Assembly (NCBI GenBank): GCA_018699415.1
Contig: JABIQM010000210.1
Coordinates: 1-44,229, forward strand
DNA from: Acidimicrobiaceae bacterium
GTDB lineage: Bacteria; Actinomycetota; Acidimicrobiia; Acidimicrobiales; Aldehydirespiratoraceae
Reading direction: 5' to 3'
Length of the DNA stretch: 44,229 bases
Of the stretch, positions 1-7,149 are shown one piece after another. The translations under genes and the position numbers were made by a program. Position 1 is the first letter of the stretch. Each line of letters starts with the position of its first letter. The notes under the pieces are model-generated. The model did no database searches. It had not been told where the DNA came from and was given only the letters and a program-made list of their open reading frames with translations.

Positions 1-584
1 ATCTGGTGGACCTATCCGAGACACCAATCGAACGGATCACACCCAGCGGCATTCAAACCACTGCGGTGCACCACGACCTGGATGTCATCGTCTACGCCAC
101 GGGGTTTGATGCCATCACCGGCGGCTACGACAGGATCGATATCCGCGGCGTCGACGCACAGAGTCTGGCCGACCGCTGGCATGACAGCCCGCGGACCTTC
201 ATGGGGGTGCTTGCCCACGGATTCCCCAACATGCTGATGGTCGCAGGTCCACAGAGCGTGTCGGGATCCACCAACTTCCCCCGCGCTATCGAGACCGGCG
301 TCGACTGGGTGACCAACCTCCTCGCGCATACCCGGGCGGGCGGCTGCACCCGGATAGAGGCGACGGCCGAAGCCGAGCAGAGGTGGGTCGATGAGGTTGT
401 TCGTGCCCACGAGCGGATGATGTTTCGCCGCAGCAAAGGCTGGTTCACCGGCTACAACTCCAACGTCGCCGGCCACCACGAAGGCACGATCCGCTACCAG
501 GCCTATTTCGGCGGTGCCCCCCGCTACGCCGCCCATGTCGCTGAGGTGGCCGCCAACCACTACCCGGGCATCGCCTTCGCCTAG
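1..584 (+). CDS. Flavin-containing (Baeyer-Villiger-type) monooxygenase, C-terminal part
   Basis: The reading frame is open to the left edge, so only the last ~194 residues are visible and the real start lies outside the window. The visible part contains the conserved 'VIYATGFDA' segment that follows the second Rossmann domain in class B flavoprotein monooxygenases, and downstream 'GFPNMLMVAGPQS' and 'NFPRAIE', which are characteristic of the cyclohexanone/phenylacetone monooxygenase group. Family members insert one oxygen atom into ketones using FAD and NADPH; they are soluble and cytoplasmic. The substrate cannot be told from this fragment. The N-terminal GxGxxG FAD site and the BVMO fingerprint are not in view, so assignment rests on the C-terminal half. 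It ends 16 bp before the convergent MFS transporter gene, which could export or import a related compound (inference). Confidence 0.85.
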   Translation, partial: LVDLSETPIERITPSGIQTTAVHHDLDVIVYATGFDAITGGYDRIDIRGVDAQSLADRWHDSPRTFMGVLAHGFPNMLMVAGPQSVSGSTNFPRAIETGVDWVTNLLAHTRAGGCTRIEATAEAEQRWVDEVVRAHERMMFRRSKGWFTGYNSNVAGHHEGTIRYQAYFGGAPRYAAHVAEVAANHYPGIAFA

Positions 585-600
585 CAACGCCGCGTCGCAG

Positions 601-1746
601 TTAGGCATCTCGCATCTGGGCCGCGCCGATCAGCAGGGAGCCGACAGCAGCGACGACAACCCAGGTCCACGAGCCCGTGGCATCACGGATGGCGCCACCG
701 AGCAACGGGCCAAGCCCTCCAGCCAACCCGAGAACAGCCCCCTGCATCCCCATGAGAAGACCAAGGTCGGCTGCGGCGAACCGCTCGCTCGAATGGATTG
801 CCTGAAGTGGGCTCGTTGCACCGAACCCTGCGCCGGCCAAAACCGCAAACACCACCGCCGCAGCCACCTCGCCGACCAGGAGCAATAACACGCCACCGGC
901 GCTGAGTGCATAGGCCACGAGCAGCAGAGGCCCCGACCCCCAGCGGTCAAGCGCACTTGTCAACCCGATCCGACCCAGGATCTGGCACAGACCACGAAAC
1001 CCCGCGAACATGCCGGCCATACCCAGCGAGAGGCCGCTGTGAGTCATGATCGGGACCTGGTAAACGAGCACAGTCGAGAATGCGATGCCTCCCGCTATGT
1101 AGGCAGAGAACATCCGCCGCACGCCCGACGACCGCAGGGCCAGGCGGAGCGCGGAGATCGGATTCTCCGAGGGCCCATGTTGGTCGCTGGAGGATTGGCG
1201 TCTCAGCGCCAGGCCGGCGAGCGCTCCACCCAACGCCTGCAACGCCAGCATCCTTGCTCCGACCCGCCAGCCATACACATCAGCCACGAATGCTGTCAAC
1301 GGGATGAAGATGGGGCTGCAGAACGCACCGATGAGAGTGAGCTTCGTGATCGCCTTCGCCGGCGCTGTGGGGTAGATTCGTGCTGCGGCAACGGTGGTGA
1401 CGTGATAGAAGCCACTGGCGCCGATCACTCCCCCGCCAATGGCGTACAACACTGCGAAGATGAGGATGTTCTCCGCCCAGGTTGCAGCAAGCAGTGGCCC
1501 TGCGCCGAAAACCGCCTGAACGCCGAACGGCCCAATCGCGCCGAACCGGTCGAGTAGCCGACCGGCAACGAACGCCCCGATTCCTGCGATCACCTGGGCG
1601 GCAGCGAACGTCGCGCCAAGCATGCTCGTCGACCATCCGACATCATCTTGGATGGGTCCGATCAGCACCCCAAATCCGTAGAACCATGATCCGTACGCGG
1701 TGATGGTGACAGCGCCGAGAATCCACACGCTGAGCCCCGGTCTCAC
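601..1746 (-). CDS. MFS family transporter
   Basis: A 381-residue hydrophobic protein with about twelve predicted membrane segments in two six-helix halves, typical of the major facilitator superfamily. Loop motifs such as 'GRLLDRFGAIGPF' (residues ~60-75) match the MFS motif A between helices 2 and 3. The open frame extends upstream to 1881 but that extension is charged and unlike a transporter N-terminus. The GTG at 1746 has GAGGAA about ten bases before it and puts the first helix ('LSVWILGAVTITAYG') right at the start, so I prefer it. Substrate unknown; the organisation resembles monocarboxylate/oxalate-formate-type permeases, but that is only an impression. It is convergent with the monooxygenase gene. 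Confidence 0.85.
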   Translation of the reverse strand: MRPGLSVWILGAVTITAYGSWFYGFGVLIGPIQDDVGWSTSMLGATFAAAQVIAGIGAFVAGRLLDRFGAIGPFGVQAVFGAGPLLAATWAENILIFAVLYAIGGGVIGASGFYHVTTVAAARIYPTAPAKAITKLTLIGAFCSPIFIPLTAFVADVYGWRVGARMLALQALGGALAGLALRRQSSSDQHGPSENPISALRLALRSSGVRRMFSAYIAGGIAFSTVLVYQVPIMTHSGLSLGMAGMFAGFRGLCQILGRIGLTSALDRWGSGPLLLVAYALSAGGVLLLLVGEVAAAVVFAVLAGAGFGATSPLQAIHSSERFAAADLGLLMGMQGAVLGLAGGLGPLLGGAIRDATGSWTWVVVAAVGSLLIGAAQMRDA

Positions 1747-2295
1747 GGTTCCGACTTCCTCACTTCTAACACTGCCTCCTTGGTCGGGGTCGCCACGAGC
1801 ACGCCGCTCACGCCCGCGAAGACGATGGTTATCACAACCGCTGTGGTTTTGGCTCGACGCGAAATGCCAAGCCCCACTCAATCTTCACGGACCAACGGAC
1901 CGATCGTCGGGTGTCCGGGCACGACCCCGCCGACCCCACCGACCCGACCGAAAGCAACCCGAGAGTGGTCCAACCGGCGCAAGCCAACGTGCCCGGTCTC
2001 GCGGTGGCACTGTTGCGTTGAGCCACAAGGTCACCTCTCGAGTGCGTCGCTGGCCCCAGATCAGCGTGCGAAAGGGCATGAGTGGCAACGGAAGGTGCCG
2101 TTGACCGCCACTTTGTGGACGGCTGCGTGGGTCGAAGTCGCGGGTTGATCCGTCAACGCAACAGTGCCGTCATGGCCGCCCTCGACGCCATGTCAACGTC
2201 GACCGACGCGCAGGTCATCGACCTCCACAGATGAAGCCTTTTTCGGAGGCATGTGACCCCAGAGTGGCCCGATTCCAAAATCTGCCACAACGAAC
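1747..2295. other. Gene-free interval upstream of MFS gene
   Basis: About 550 bp between the MFS start and the tRNA terminator. Several overlapping open frames exist on both strands, but their translations are Arg/Pro/Thr-rich, show no family resemblance and overlap each other, as expected from non-coding high-GC DNA. No RNA gene was recognised. The part next to 1747 must hold the MFS promoter and 5' leader. The rest could be a decayed gene; I found no convincing remnant. Confidence 0.5.
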
Positions 2296-2336
2296 AAACC
2301 CCTGGTCCGAGGTTTATGACCTCTGACCAGGGGTTT
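2296..2336 (-). terminator. Rho-independent terminator of tRNA-Gly
   Basis: The arms AAACCCCTGGTC (2296-2307) and GACCAGGGGTTT (2325-2336) are perfectly complementary over 12 bp, with a further GAGGT/ACCTC pairing inside the loop. It starts only 4 bp past the 3' end of the tRNA gene on the minus strand, the expected place for its terminator. The T-run on the minus strand is short (GGGGTTTG). Confidence 0.8.
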
Positions 2337-2340
2337 CTAT

Positions 2341-2416
2341 TGGAGCGGACGACCGGGTTCGAACCGGCGACCTCAACCTTGGCAAGGTTGCGCTCTACCA
2401 ACTGAGCTACGTCCGC
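2341..2416 (-). tRNA. tRNA-Gly (anticodon GCC)
   Basis: Read on the minus strand it begins GCGGACG and ends CGTCCGC followed by the encoded TCCA. The D-arm (AGCTCAGTTGGTAGAGC), the five-pair anticodon stem CAACC/GGTTG around loop TTGCCAA, and the T-arm (CCGGTTCGAACCCGG) are all intact, giving anticodon GCC for glycine. It is 76 nt with the CCA encoded. A TACATT-like -10 sits at 2428-2433, eleven bases ahead of the 5' end. Confidence 0.97.
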
Positions 2417-2482
2417 AGCGGGGAACAAATGTACCGGCTCTGACTGGATTCCAGACCCTGGAACAGTACCGAAGCGAGAAAA

Positions 2483-3046
2483 TCAAGCCTCAATGCGGGC
2501 ACGGACTCGACCAACCAGATCCTGGACTACCTCACGGTCGCTAATCTTGTCGACAACCAACTCAGCGCCGCCGCGTTCGAACACCAACGCAGCAGAGCGC
2601 TCATCCTGCCACCCCTGCACGGTGAGTCCGGGCTCAAGGGCAACCGGGGTCACATCTGGGTTCCATTCGCGAGCGTTGACGATCAGTAGGCGCTTATTCG
2701 TCAGGGCCATCGCACCGTCTGCGCCTCGATAGCGGCATTGGACGACAACTTCGACGACTTCGTCATCAAAAAGCGTGCGGGTGAGAACAAGGAAGGCCCC
2801 CTTGCCGGCATTCCGGCTGCCATTGGACAGTCGGCTAACCGCCTGACCAATCCCGAACGTGTCGGTGAGACCAGGGCCAGATTCGGCATTCGGCATCACA
2901 CGCTGAGCGTCAGGCGTCGCTGCTGGAGGAGTCGACGCCACTACCGGTCGATGTGTGGGAGCCGGTGAAGAAGTGGTTGCTATCGGCCTAGGCGGAGGCG
3001 GAGGCGTGTCCTCACCCGCTGATTCGTCTAGCGCCGAACTCTCCAC
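2483..3046 (-). CDS. Hypothetical protein, Pro-rich N-terminus and possible PH-like domain
   Basis: 187 residues. The first ~55 are Pro/Ala/Thr-rich (including a PPPPP run) and look disordered. Residues ~75-187 form an alternating beta-rich region with 'ALTNKRLLIVNAREWNP', a pattern seen in bacterial PH-like domains where one strand reads 'TNKRLLI'. I cannot name a family firmly. Start is GTG at 3046 with no clear Shine-Dalgarno; an internal ATG at 2896 would remove the disordered segment. It follows a small gene (3095-3319) by 48 bp on the same strand, so the two may be co-transcribed. No signal peptide or membrane segment is seen. Confidence 0.65.
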   Translation of the reverse strand: MESSALDESAGEDTPPPPPRPIATTSSPAPTHRPVVASTPPAATPDAQRVMPNAESGPGLTDTFGIGQAVSRLSNGSRNAGKGAFLVLTRTLFDDEVVEVVVQCRYRGADGAMALTNKRLLIVNAREWNPDVTPVALEPGLTVQGWQDERSAALVFERGGAELVVDKISDREVVQDLVGRVRARIEA

Positions 3047-3094
3047 ATTTAAGGCACTAACTGAGCGTAGGCCAGCGGGTCTTGCATCACCAGA

Positions 3095-3319
3095 TCAGTC
3101 CGAGGGCGGCCGGAGATCAATACGAAGCGTAAGAATTCCATCCTCGAGTGACCCATCGGCATCACTGAGCATGGCGAAGTCCTGATAGTCGGTCTGTGCC
3201 TGGTTCACGAATGCCGCACGTTCCTCGCCACCCACGGGCGGCAAGTTGCGGCGCTTCACCGCTTCCGCTCGCTCACGAAACCGTTCAAGCATCTTATTGA
3301 CATCGAACCCATCGGCCAT
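3095..3319 (-). CDS. Small conserved-looking hypothetical protein
   Basis: 74 residues from ATG 3319; an upstream TTG at 3340 is possible but less likely. The N-terminal half is charged and helical (MLERFRERAEAVKRR), followed by a short acidic linker and a C-terminal strand-rich tail ending LRIDLRPPSD. There are no cysteines and no membrane segment. It lies between a membrane protein gene and the PH-like gene, all on the minus strand. Function unknown; a coiled-coil or partner-binding role is only a guess from composition. Confidence 0.6.
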   Translation of the reverse strand: MADGFDVNKMLERFRERAEAVKRRNLPPVGGEERAAFVNQAQTDYQDFAMLSDADGSLEDGILTLRIDLRPPSD

Positions 3320-3354
3320 ACCAGACACCGTAGCGGGCAACGACGCGTTGAGAT

Positions 3355-3699
3355 TCAGCCGGGATCGAGGTCTTCGATCTCCCCCGGCAAAACAAACTCG
3401 TGATCGAGGCCGATGTGTTGCGTCACTTCTTGGCGGTCACGTCTCCGGTTGGCAACTCCAAACCGCCGGCGAGGGTCGGTGTGCCAGATGTAGAGCACGA
3501 GCATCACACCAGTGCCGATAGCGATCCCGATCAGCGTCCGGCGGACCGTATCTACCGTCCTCTGGGCCTCGTTCGAATCGAACTCGTCCGCGGAATCCTG
3601 CGCAAGAGTCGGAGCAGCGGCTACGCCAGGACTGGCAATGGCCATAAGCGCGCCAAGTAACGCAAGCACCAACGCCCCCGTCCGAACCAGACGCTTCAT
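3355..3699 (-). CDS. Hypothetical membrane protein with signal peptide and one C-terminal TM segment
   Basis: 114 residues from ATG 3699 (MKRLVRTG). The N-terminus is a classic signal sequence: KR-rich start, hydrophobic core ALVLALLGALMAIA and an Ala-rich cleavage region (PGVAAAP). After a ~25-residue acidic extracellular stretch comes a second hydrophobic helix (LIGIAIGTGVMLVLYIW), then a basic stop-transfer tail (DPRRRFGVANRRRDRQ), predicting a type I topology with a ~40-residue cytoplasmic tail. It starts 47 bp after the DNA glycosylase stop. No domain recognised; a role at the envelope is inferred only from topology. Confidence 0.65.
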   Translation of the reverse strand: MKRLVRTGALVLALLGALMAIASPGVAAAPTLAQDSADEFDSNEAQRTVDTVRRTLIGIAIGTGVMLVLYIWHTDPRRRFGVANRRRDRQEVTQHIGLDHEFVLPGEIEDLDPG

Positions 3700-3746
3700 G
3701 TCCTTACCATCACACATTTGCACCACGGCCGACGACCGTAGCGGGA

Positions 3747-4526
3747 TCAACGCTGATGATGCGGGCACCAGTACGTCGTTCGTCCACCGACCTTGGTTCG
3801 GCGCAACGCCTCACCGTCCTTTGGGCAAAGTCCACCGCGCACTCGAGCGGGCTGCAGATCACCAGTGTGGCTGCCACCGCGCCCGCCAAGCGTCTTGAGT
3901 GTCTGACGGATCGCCCGGTGCAGACGAGTTGCTTCGTCGGGCTGGAGCGACTTGGCCGGCCGTTCGGGTGAAAGCCCTGCTCGAAACAGTGACTCATCGA
4001 CCAGTAGGTTCCCAAGTCCGGCAATCCGAGCCTGATCCATGAGACGGGCCTTCAGTGGCGCCCCCGACTCATCGAGGATCTGGCGGAACGGCTTCAAGGT
4101 GACGAGGCCGGCGTCGGGGCCAAGCTTGGACACGTCGGGATTGAGTTCCACACCACCGAGTCGCCGAGGGTCACGCATCACCAGCGATCCTCCGTCGGCG
4201 AAGCGCAGAGCAAACCGATCCCAGGCAGGATTGTCCCGATTACTTCCGTACTCCAGATCACTGAGCGCAGCATCGCCATTGATAATCAAGCGACCGGTCA
4301 TCCCAAATCGAAGGCCAATAGTCGGTCCGTCGGTCTCAAGCAACAGCAGCTTCCCTATTCGGCCAGCTGCCGTAATCGTCACGGACGGCAGCACGCTCAC
4401 AACCTCTGCCGGTCCAAGCCCGCCCTTGAGGTACCAGTCATCAGGGGCGTCGACGACCGCAATCGTGCGGCCGACAATCGGTTCCGCCGCCTTTCGATAC
4501 GTCTCAATCTCAAGAAGCTCCGGCAT
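3747..4526 (-). CDS. Fpg/Nei family DNA glycosylase with atypical zinc finger
   Basis: 259 residues from ATG 4526 (MPELLEIETYRKA). Pro2 is the catalytic Schiff-base residue of the Fpg/Nei family and Glu3 the acid. Lys in 'GRIGKLLLLE' matches the conserved beta-lysine, and the helix-two-turn-helix 'ARIAGLGNLLVDESLFRAG' carries the DNA-contacting Asn. The family excises oxidised bases and nicks the abasic site. The C-terminal finger normally has four cysteines (CxxC-x16-CxxC); here it reads 'CPKDGEALRR' and 'YWCPHHQR', so the second and fourth ligand positions are Asp and His. The fingertip Arg region is kept. It starts 1 bp after the PLP-enzyme stop, so is probably translated from the met transcript. 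Whether it is MutM-, Nei- or plant-like in specificity is not clear. Confidence 0.88.
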   Translation of the reverse strand: MPELLEIETYRKAAEPIVGRTIAVVDAPDDWYLKGGLGPAEVVSVLPSVTITAAGRIGKLLLLETDGPTIGLRFGMTGRLIINGDAALSDLEYGSNRDNPAWDRFALRFADGGSLVMRDPRRLGGVELNPDVSKLGPDAGLVTLKPFRQILDESGAPLKARLMDQARIAGLGNLLVDESLFRAGLSPERPAKSLQPDEATRLHRAIRQTLKTLGGRGGSHTGDLQPARVRGGLCPKDGEALRRTKVGGRTTYWCPHHQR

Positions 4527-4527
4527 C

Positions 4528-5700
4528 TCAGTGAAGAGCGTCCAACGCCTGCGCGAGATCGGCCAGGAGATCATCGACGTGCTCAAGGCCGCAGGACAGT
4601 CGGACAGTTCCCTCGCCGATCCCAGATGCCTCCAACTCCTGAGGCAGCAGTCCCACGTGCGTGGTCGATGCCGGGTGGGTAATGAGGGTCTCGGGCCCTC
4701 CGAGCGATGTCGCAAGTTGAACCAACTCCACACCATCGACAAGTCTCGATCCGGCGGCACGGCCACCGACAAGATCGAAGGTCAGTAGCCCACCCGGCGA
4801 ATCGAGCTGGCGCTGGGCCAGCTCATACTGGGGATGCGATGGCAGGCCCGGATAGAAGACGCGCTCTATCTGGGGGTGCTTCTCGAGCACGCAGGCCAGC
4901 GCACTAGCGGTTTCCGTCTGGTGTCGAAGTCGTACCGGAAGGGTTCGCATCCCCCGCAGGCCATTCAGCGCATCGAAGGGCGATGCCACTGCTCCATGCA
5001 ACACGGCGAATCCTCGTATCCATGCGATCAGTTCTTCAGAACCCGCCACGACTCCAAGAATGGCGTCGTTGTGACCGGCAATGGCCTTCGTGGCGGAGTG
5101 GATGACGAGATCAACGCCATACTCAAGGGGCCGCTGCCCGAGAGGCGTGGCAAAGGTCGAGTCAACCACGGTGACTGGGCCAGCGATCGCACCGAGCTGA
5201 CCGAGGTCGACTAGCGAGAGCTTCGGATTGGCGGGTGTCTCGGCGAACACAAGCGTGGTCTTACCAGGAATGACCGCAGCCACCCATGCATCCGCGTCGG
5301 TGCCATCAACAAATGTGACATCGATTCCGAATCGCGGGCACAAAACCTGAAAGATCAGTTGGGTGTGCGAGTAGAGCTGTCGTTGCGTGACGATGTGATC
5401 GCCAGACGAACAAATGCCAAGTATCACCGCGCTCACCGCACCCATGCCCGACGCAAAAGCGCGAGCTGATTCGGCACCTTCGAGCGACGCAATAGCGGAT
5501 TCGAAATCGGCGACAGTCGGGTTGGAATGCCGACCGTAGAACTTCGGTGCGGTGATGTCGGTGGCGAATGACTGCGCCTCCTCGACTCCGTCCACGAAAA
5601 ACGTGCTGCTCGACCACAACACCGGGGCAAGCGCTGTGTCGTTGTTTCCTCGGCCAGCGCGGATGGCCCGGGTGTGAGGATGGAGCGGTTGGTCGCTCAT
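4528..5700 (-). CDS. PLP-dependent trans-sulfuration / sulfhydrylation enzyme (Cys/Met metabolism family)
   Basis: 390 residues, the usual length for the cystathionine gamma-synthase / O-acylhomoserine sulfhydrylase family. 'YGRHSNPTVADFESAIASLE' and 'ASGMGAVSAV' are family signatures, and the PLP lysine lies in 'HSATKAIAGHND' (residue ~207). It uses an activated homoserine plus cysteine or sulfide to give cystathionine or homocysteine. Its start overlaps the metX stop (ATGA), so it should use the acylhomoserine made by MetX. MetB, MetY and MetZ are hard to separate from sequence alone; the size favours MetB/MetZ over the ~430-residue MetY. Expression is expected to follow the SAM-responsive leader upstream of metX. 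Confidence 0.9.
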   Translation of the reverse strand: MSDQPLHPHTRAIRAGRGNNDTALAPVLWSSSTFFVDGVEEAQSFATDITAPKFYGRHSNPTVADFESAIASLEGAESARAFASGMGAVSAVILGICSSGDHIVTQRQLYSHTQLIFQVLCPRFGIDVTFVDGTDADAWVAAVIPGKTTLVFAETPANPKLSLVDLGQLGAIAGPVTVVDSTFATPLGQRPLEYGVDLVIHSATKAIAGHNDAILGVVAGSEELIAWIRGFAVLHGAVASPFDALNGLRGMRTLPVRLRHQTETASALACVLEKHPQIERVFYPGLPSHPQYELAQRQLDSPGGLLTFDLVGGRAAGSRLVDGVELVQLATSLGGPETLITHPASTTHVGLLPQELEASGIGEGTVRLSCGLEHVDDLLADLAQALDALH

Positions 5701-6902
5701 GTTCGCTTTGCCCGCGACAGAGTTGCGGCGATCAAAGGACTAAGAAACTCACTCTCGAGCAGGAACCCATCATGACCCTGCGGACTGTTCACAACCTCGT
5801 AGTGACATTCGCCACCACCCTTGAGGATCATGTCGTGAATCTCCGCCTGCTGATACGGCGGATAGAGAATGTCAGACGAAACCGACGCTGTGAGTACGGG
5901 CACGCTGATATCGCCGAGCACCTTGGCAATACCACCTCGGCCTCGACCAACGTCGTGGAGATCCATTGCCTTACTCAGAACCAGGAAGGAGTTCGCATCG
6001 AACCGACGAACAAGTTTCTGGCCGTGGTGGTCCAGGTACGACTCGATCTCGAAGCGGCCCCATTGTTCGAGCTCGCGTCTTGGGTCGTGTACCTCTCGGC
6101 CAAAGCGCTCGTCGAAGACGTGGGTGGTGCGATAGGTAATCTGCGAGATCTGTCGCGCCAAGGCCAAACCGCGCCACGGTCCTTCGGTCTCGGACGCGTC
6201 GTAGAACCAGCCGTCATGCCAAGCAGGATCATTCACGATGGCAAGGCGTTCAACTGCGCTCCATGCAATCTGCATCGCGCTGGCGGCAGCAATCGACGCG
6301 ATCGGCATGATCGATCGAACGCGCTTGGGATACATGACTCCCCACTCGAGCGCCTGCATCCCACCCATCGATCCGCCGACAACCGACAGCCACTGATCGA
6401 TTCCCAGCTTGTCTGAGAGAAGCTTCTGGGAACGGACGATGTCGCGTATGGTGACCTGCGGGAAGGTCGGGCCATACTGCGTGCCAGTTCCCGGGTTGAT
6501 GCTGCTGGGGCCAGTCGAACCCTGACATCCACCAAGCACGTTGGCACAGACAACAAAAAATTGGTTGCTGTCGAGAGCTTTACCTGGACCGATCAGCGCA
6601 TTCCACCAACCATCGGCAACATGGCCGGGTTCAATATCGCCGGCTGCGTGCGAATCGCCGGTCAGCGCATGGCAGACAAGCACAGCGTTTGACGCGTCGG
6701 CGTTGAGTTCACCCCAACTCTCGTAGGCGATGACAACCTCGTCAAGCACACCACCGCTCTCAACTACGAACGGGCGATCATTCACCTTCACAAATTTTCG
6801 CTCGCCCAAGTGATCCCCTGGCATCCACGCGCCGGTCGTCGGCAGATCACGGGGATACCGCTCGGCGGAGTCGAAATGTAGGTTGTTGGGTCGCTCGGTC
6901 AC
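5697..6902 (-). CDS. metX: Homoserine O-acyltransferase (MetX family)
   Basis: 401 residues, alpha/beta-hydrolase fold. The nucleophile elbow 'VVGGSMGGMQALEW' (Ser ~174), the Asp in 'SVSSDILYPP' and the His in 'PQGHDGFLLE' form the expected triad; 'HALTGDSHAAG' and 'NVLGGCQGSTGPSS' are MetX hallmarks. It transfers an acyl group (usually acetyl) from acyl-CoA to homoserine, the first committed step of methionine synthesis. GTG start at 6902 with GAGGAG at 6913-6908. The N-terminus has ~25 extra residues before the core. It is followed by the PLP enzyme with a 4-bp overlap. The ~160-nt leader holds an S-box-like element and a hairpin that traps the ribosome-binding site, so feedback by SAM is likely. 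Confidence 0.95.
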   Translation of the reverse strand: MTERPNNLHFDSAERYPRDLPTTGAWMPGDHLGERKFVKVNDRPFVVESGGVLDEVVIAYESWGELNADASNAVLVCHALTGDSHAAGDIEPGHVADGWWNALIGPGKALDSNQFFVVCANVLGGCQGSTGPSSINPGTGTQYGPTFPQVTIRDIVRSQKLLSDKLGIDQWLSVVGGSMGGMQALEWGVMYPKRVRSIMPIASIAAASAMQIAWSAVERLAIVNDPAWHDGWFYDASETEGPWRGLALARQISQITYRTTHVFDERFGREVHDPRRELEQWGRFEIESYLDHHGQKLVRRFDANSFLVLSKAMDLHDVGRGRGGIAKVLGDISVPVLTASVSSDILYPPYQQAEIHDMILKGGGECHYEVVNSPQGHDGFLLESEFLSPLIAATLSRAKRT

Positions 6903-6940
6903 AGGTGCTCCTCAGGCCCGTCTTCCCTAGTGCCCACCTG
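6902..6940 (-). promoter_or_regulatory. Putative ribosome-binding-site sequestering hairpin of metX
   Basis: On the minus strand CAGGTG (6940-6935) can pair perfectly with CACCTG (6907-6902), which includes the first base of the GTG start; GGC/GCC pairs inside it. GAGGAG (6913-6908) lies in the enclosed loop directly against the 3' arm. A competing pairing, CACC (6955-6952) with GGTG (6938-6935), would release the 3' arm. This is the layout expected of a translational expression platform, but it is read by eye only. Confidence 0.45.
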
Positions 6941-6991
6941 CGACGGCGATGGGTGTCGCCGGACAGTTCGTTGCGCTAGCCGAAGCTGACG

Positions 6992-7065
6992 CCGCATCCC
7001 CACCGAAGTGAGAGGGCACCTTGGGTATCCGTTCCCAGGTTGCCGGGTCCTTCACCTTGATCCGA
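6992..7065 (-). promoter_or_regulatory. Candidate S-box-like SAM riboswitch aptamer (short-P2 variant) upstream of metX
   Basis: Read on the minus strand, the segment contains ATCAAGGTGAAGG then CCGGCAACC and AGGTGCC, matching the order of conserved SAM-I/SAM-IV core blocks (ATCAAGAG, GGTGGAGGG, CCGGCAACC, GGTGC). Helices by eye: P1 7065-7059 with 6998-6992 (one mismatch); P2 GGT 7056-7054 with ACC 7040-7038, capped almost at once; P3 TGGG 7037-7034 with CCCA 7025-7022; P4 CTCAC/GTGGG (7012-7008, 7003-6999) around a TTCG tetraloop. P2 lacks the long apical loop that forms the pseudoknot in SAM-I. The element lies 90-165 nt before metX, a classic SAM-regulated gene. Confidence 0.65.
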
Positions 7066-7149
7066 GGATCGCAGATTCGGTCCGCTCTGAATGTGATACC
7101 TATCCTAGCCCGATCACCGGGGATGGCGGTCAAAGCATTGGTTACGTCG

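Noticed and set aside
1780-2148. 122-codon open frame on the plus strand
   Set aside because: Translation is Pro/Thr/Arg-rich and low in hydrophobic strand/helix patterning; several other frames are open over the same bases, as expected by chance at this GC content.
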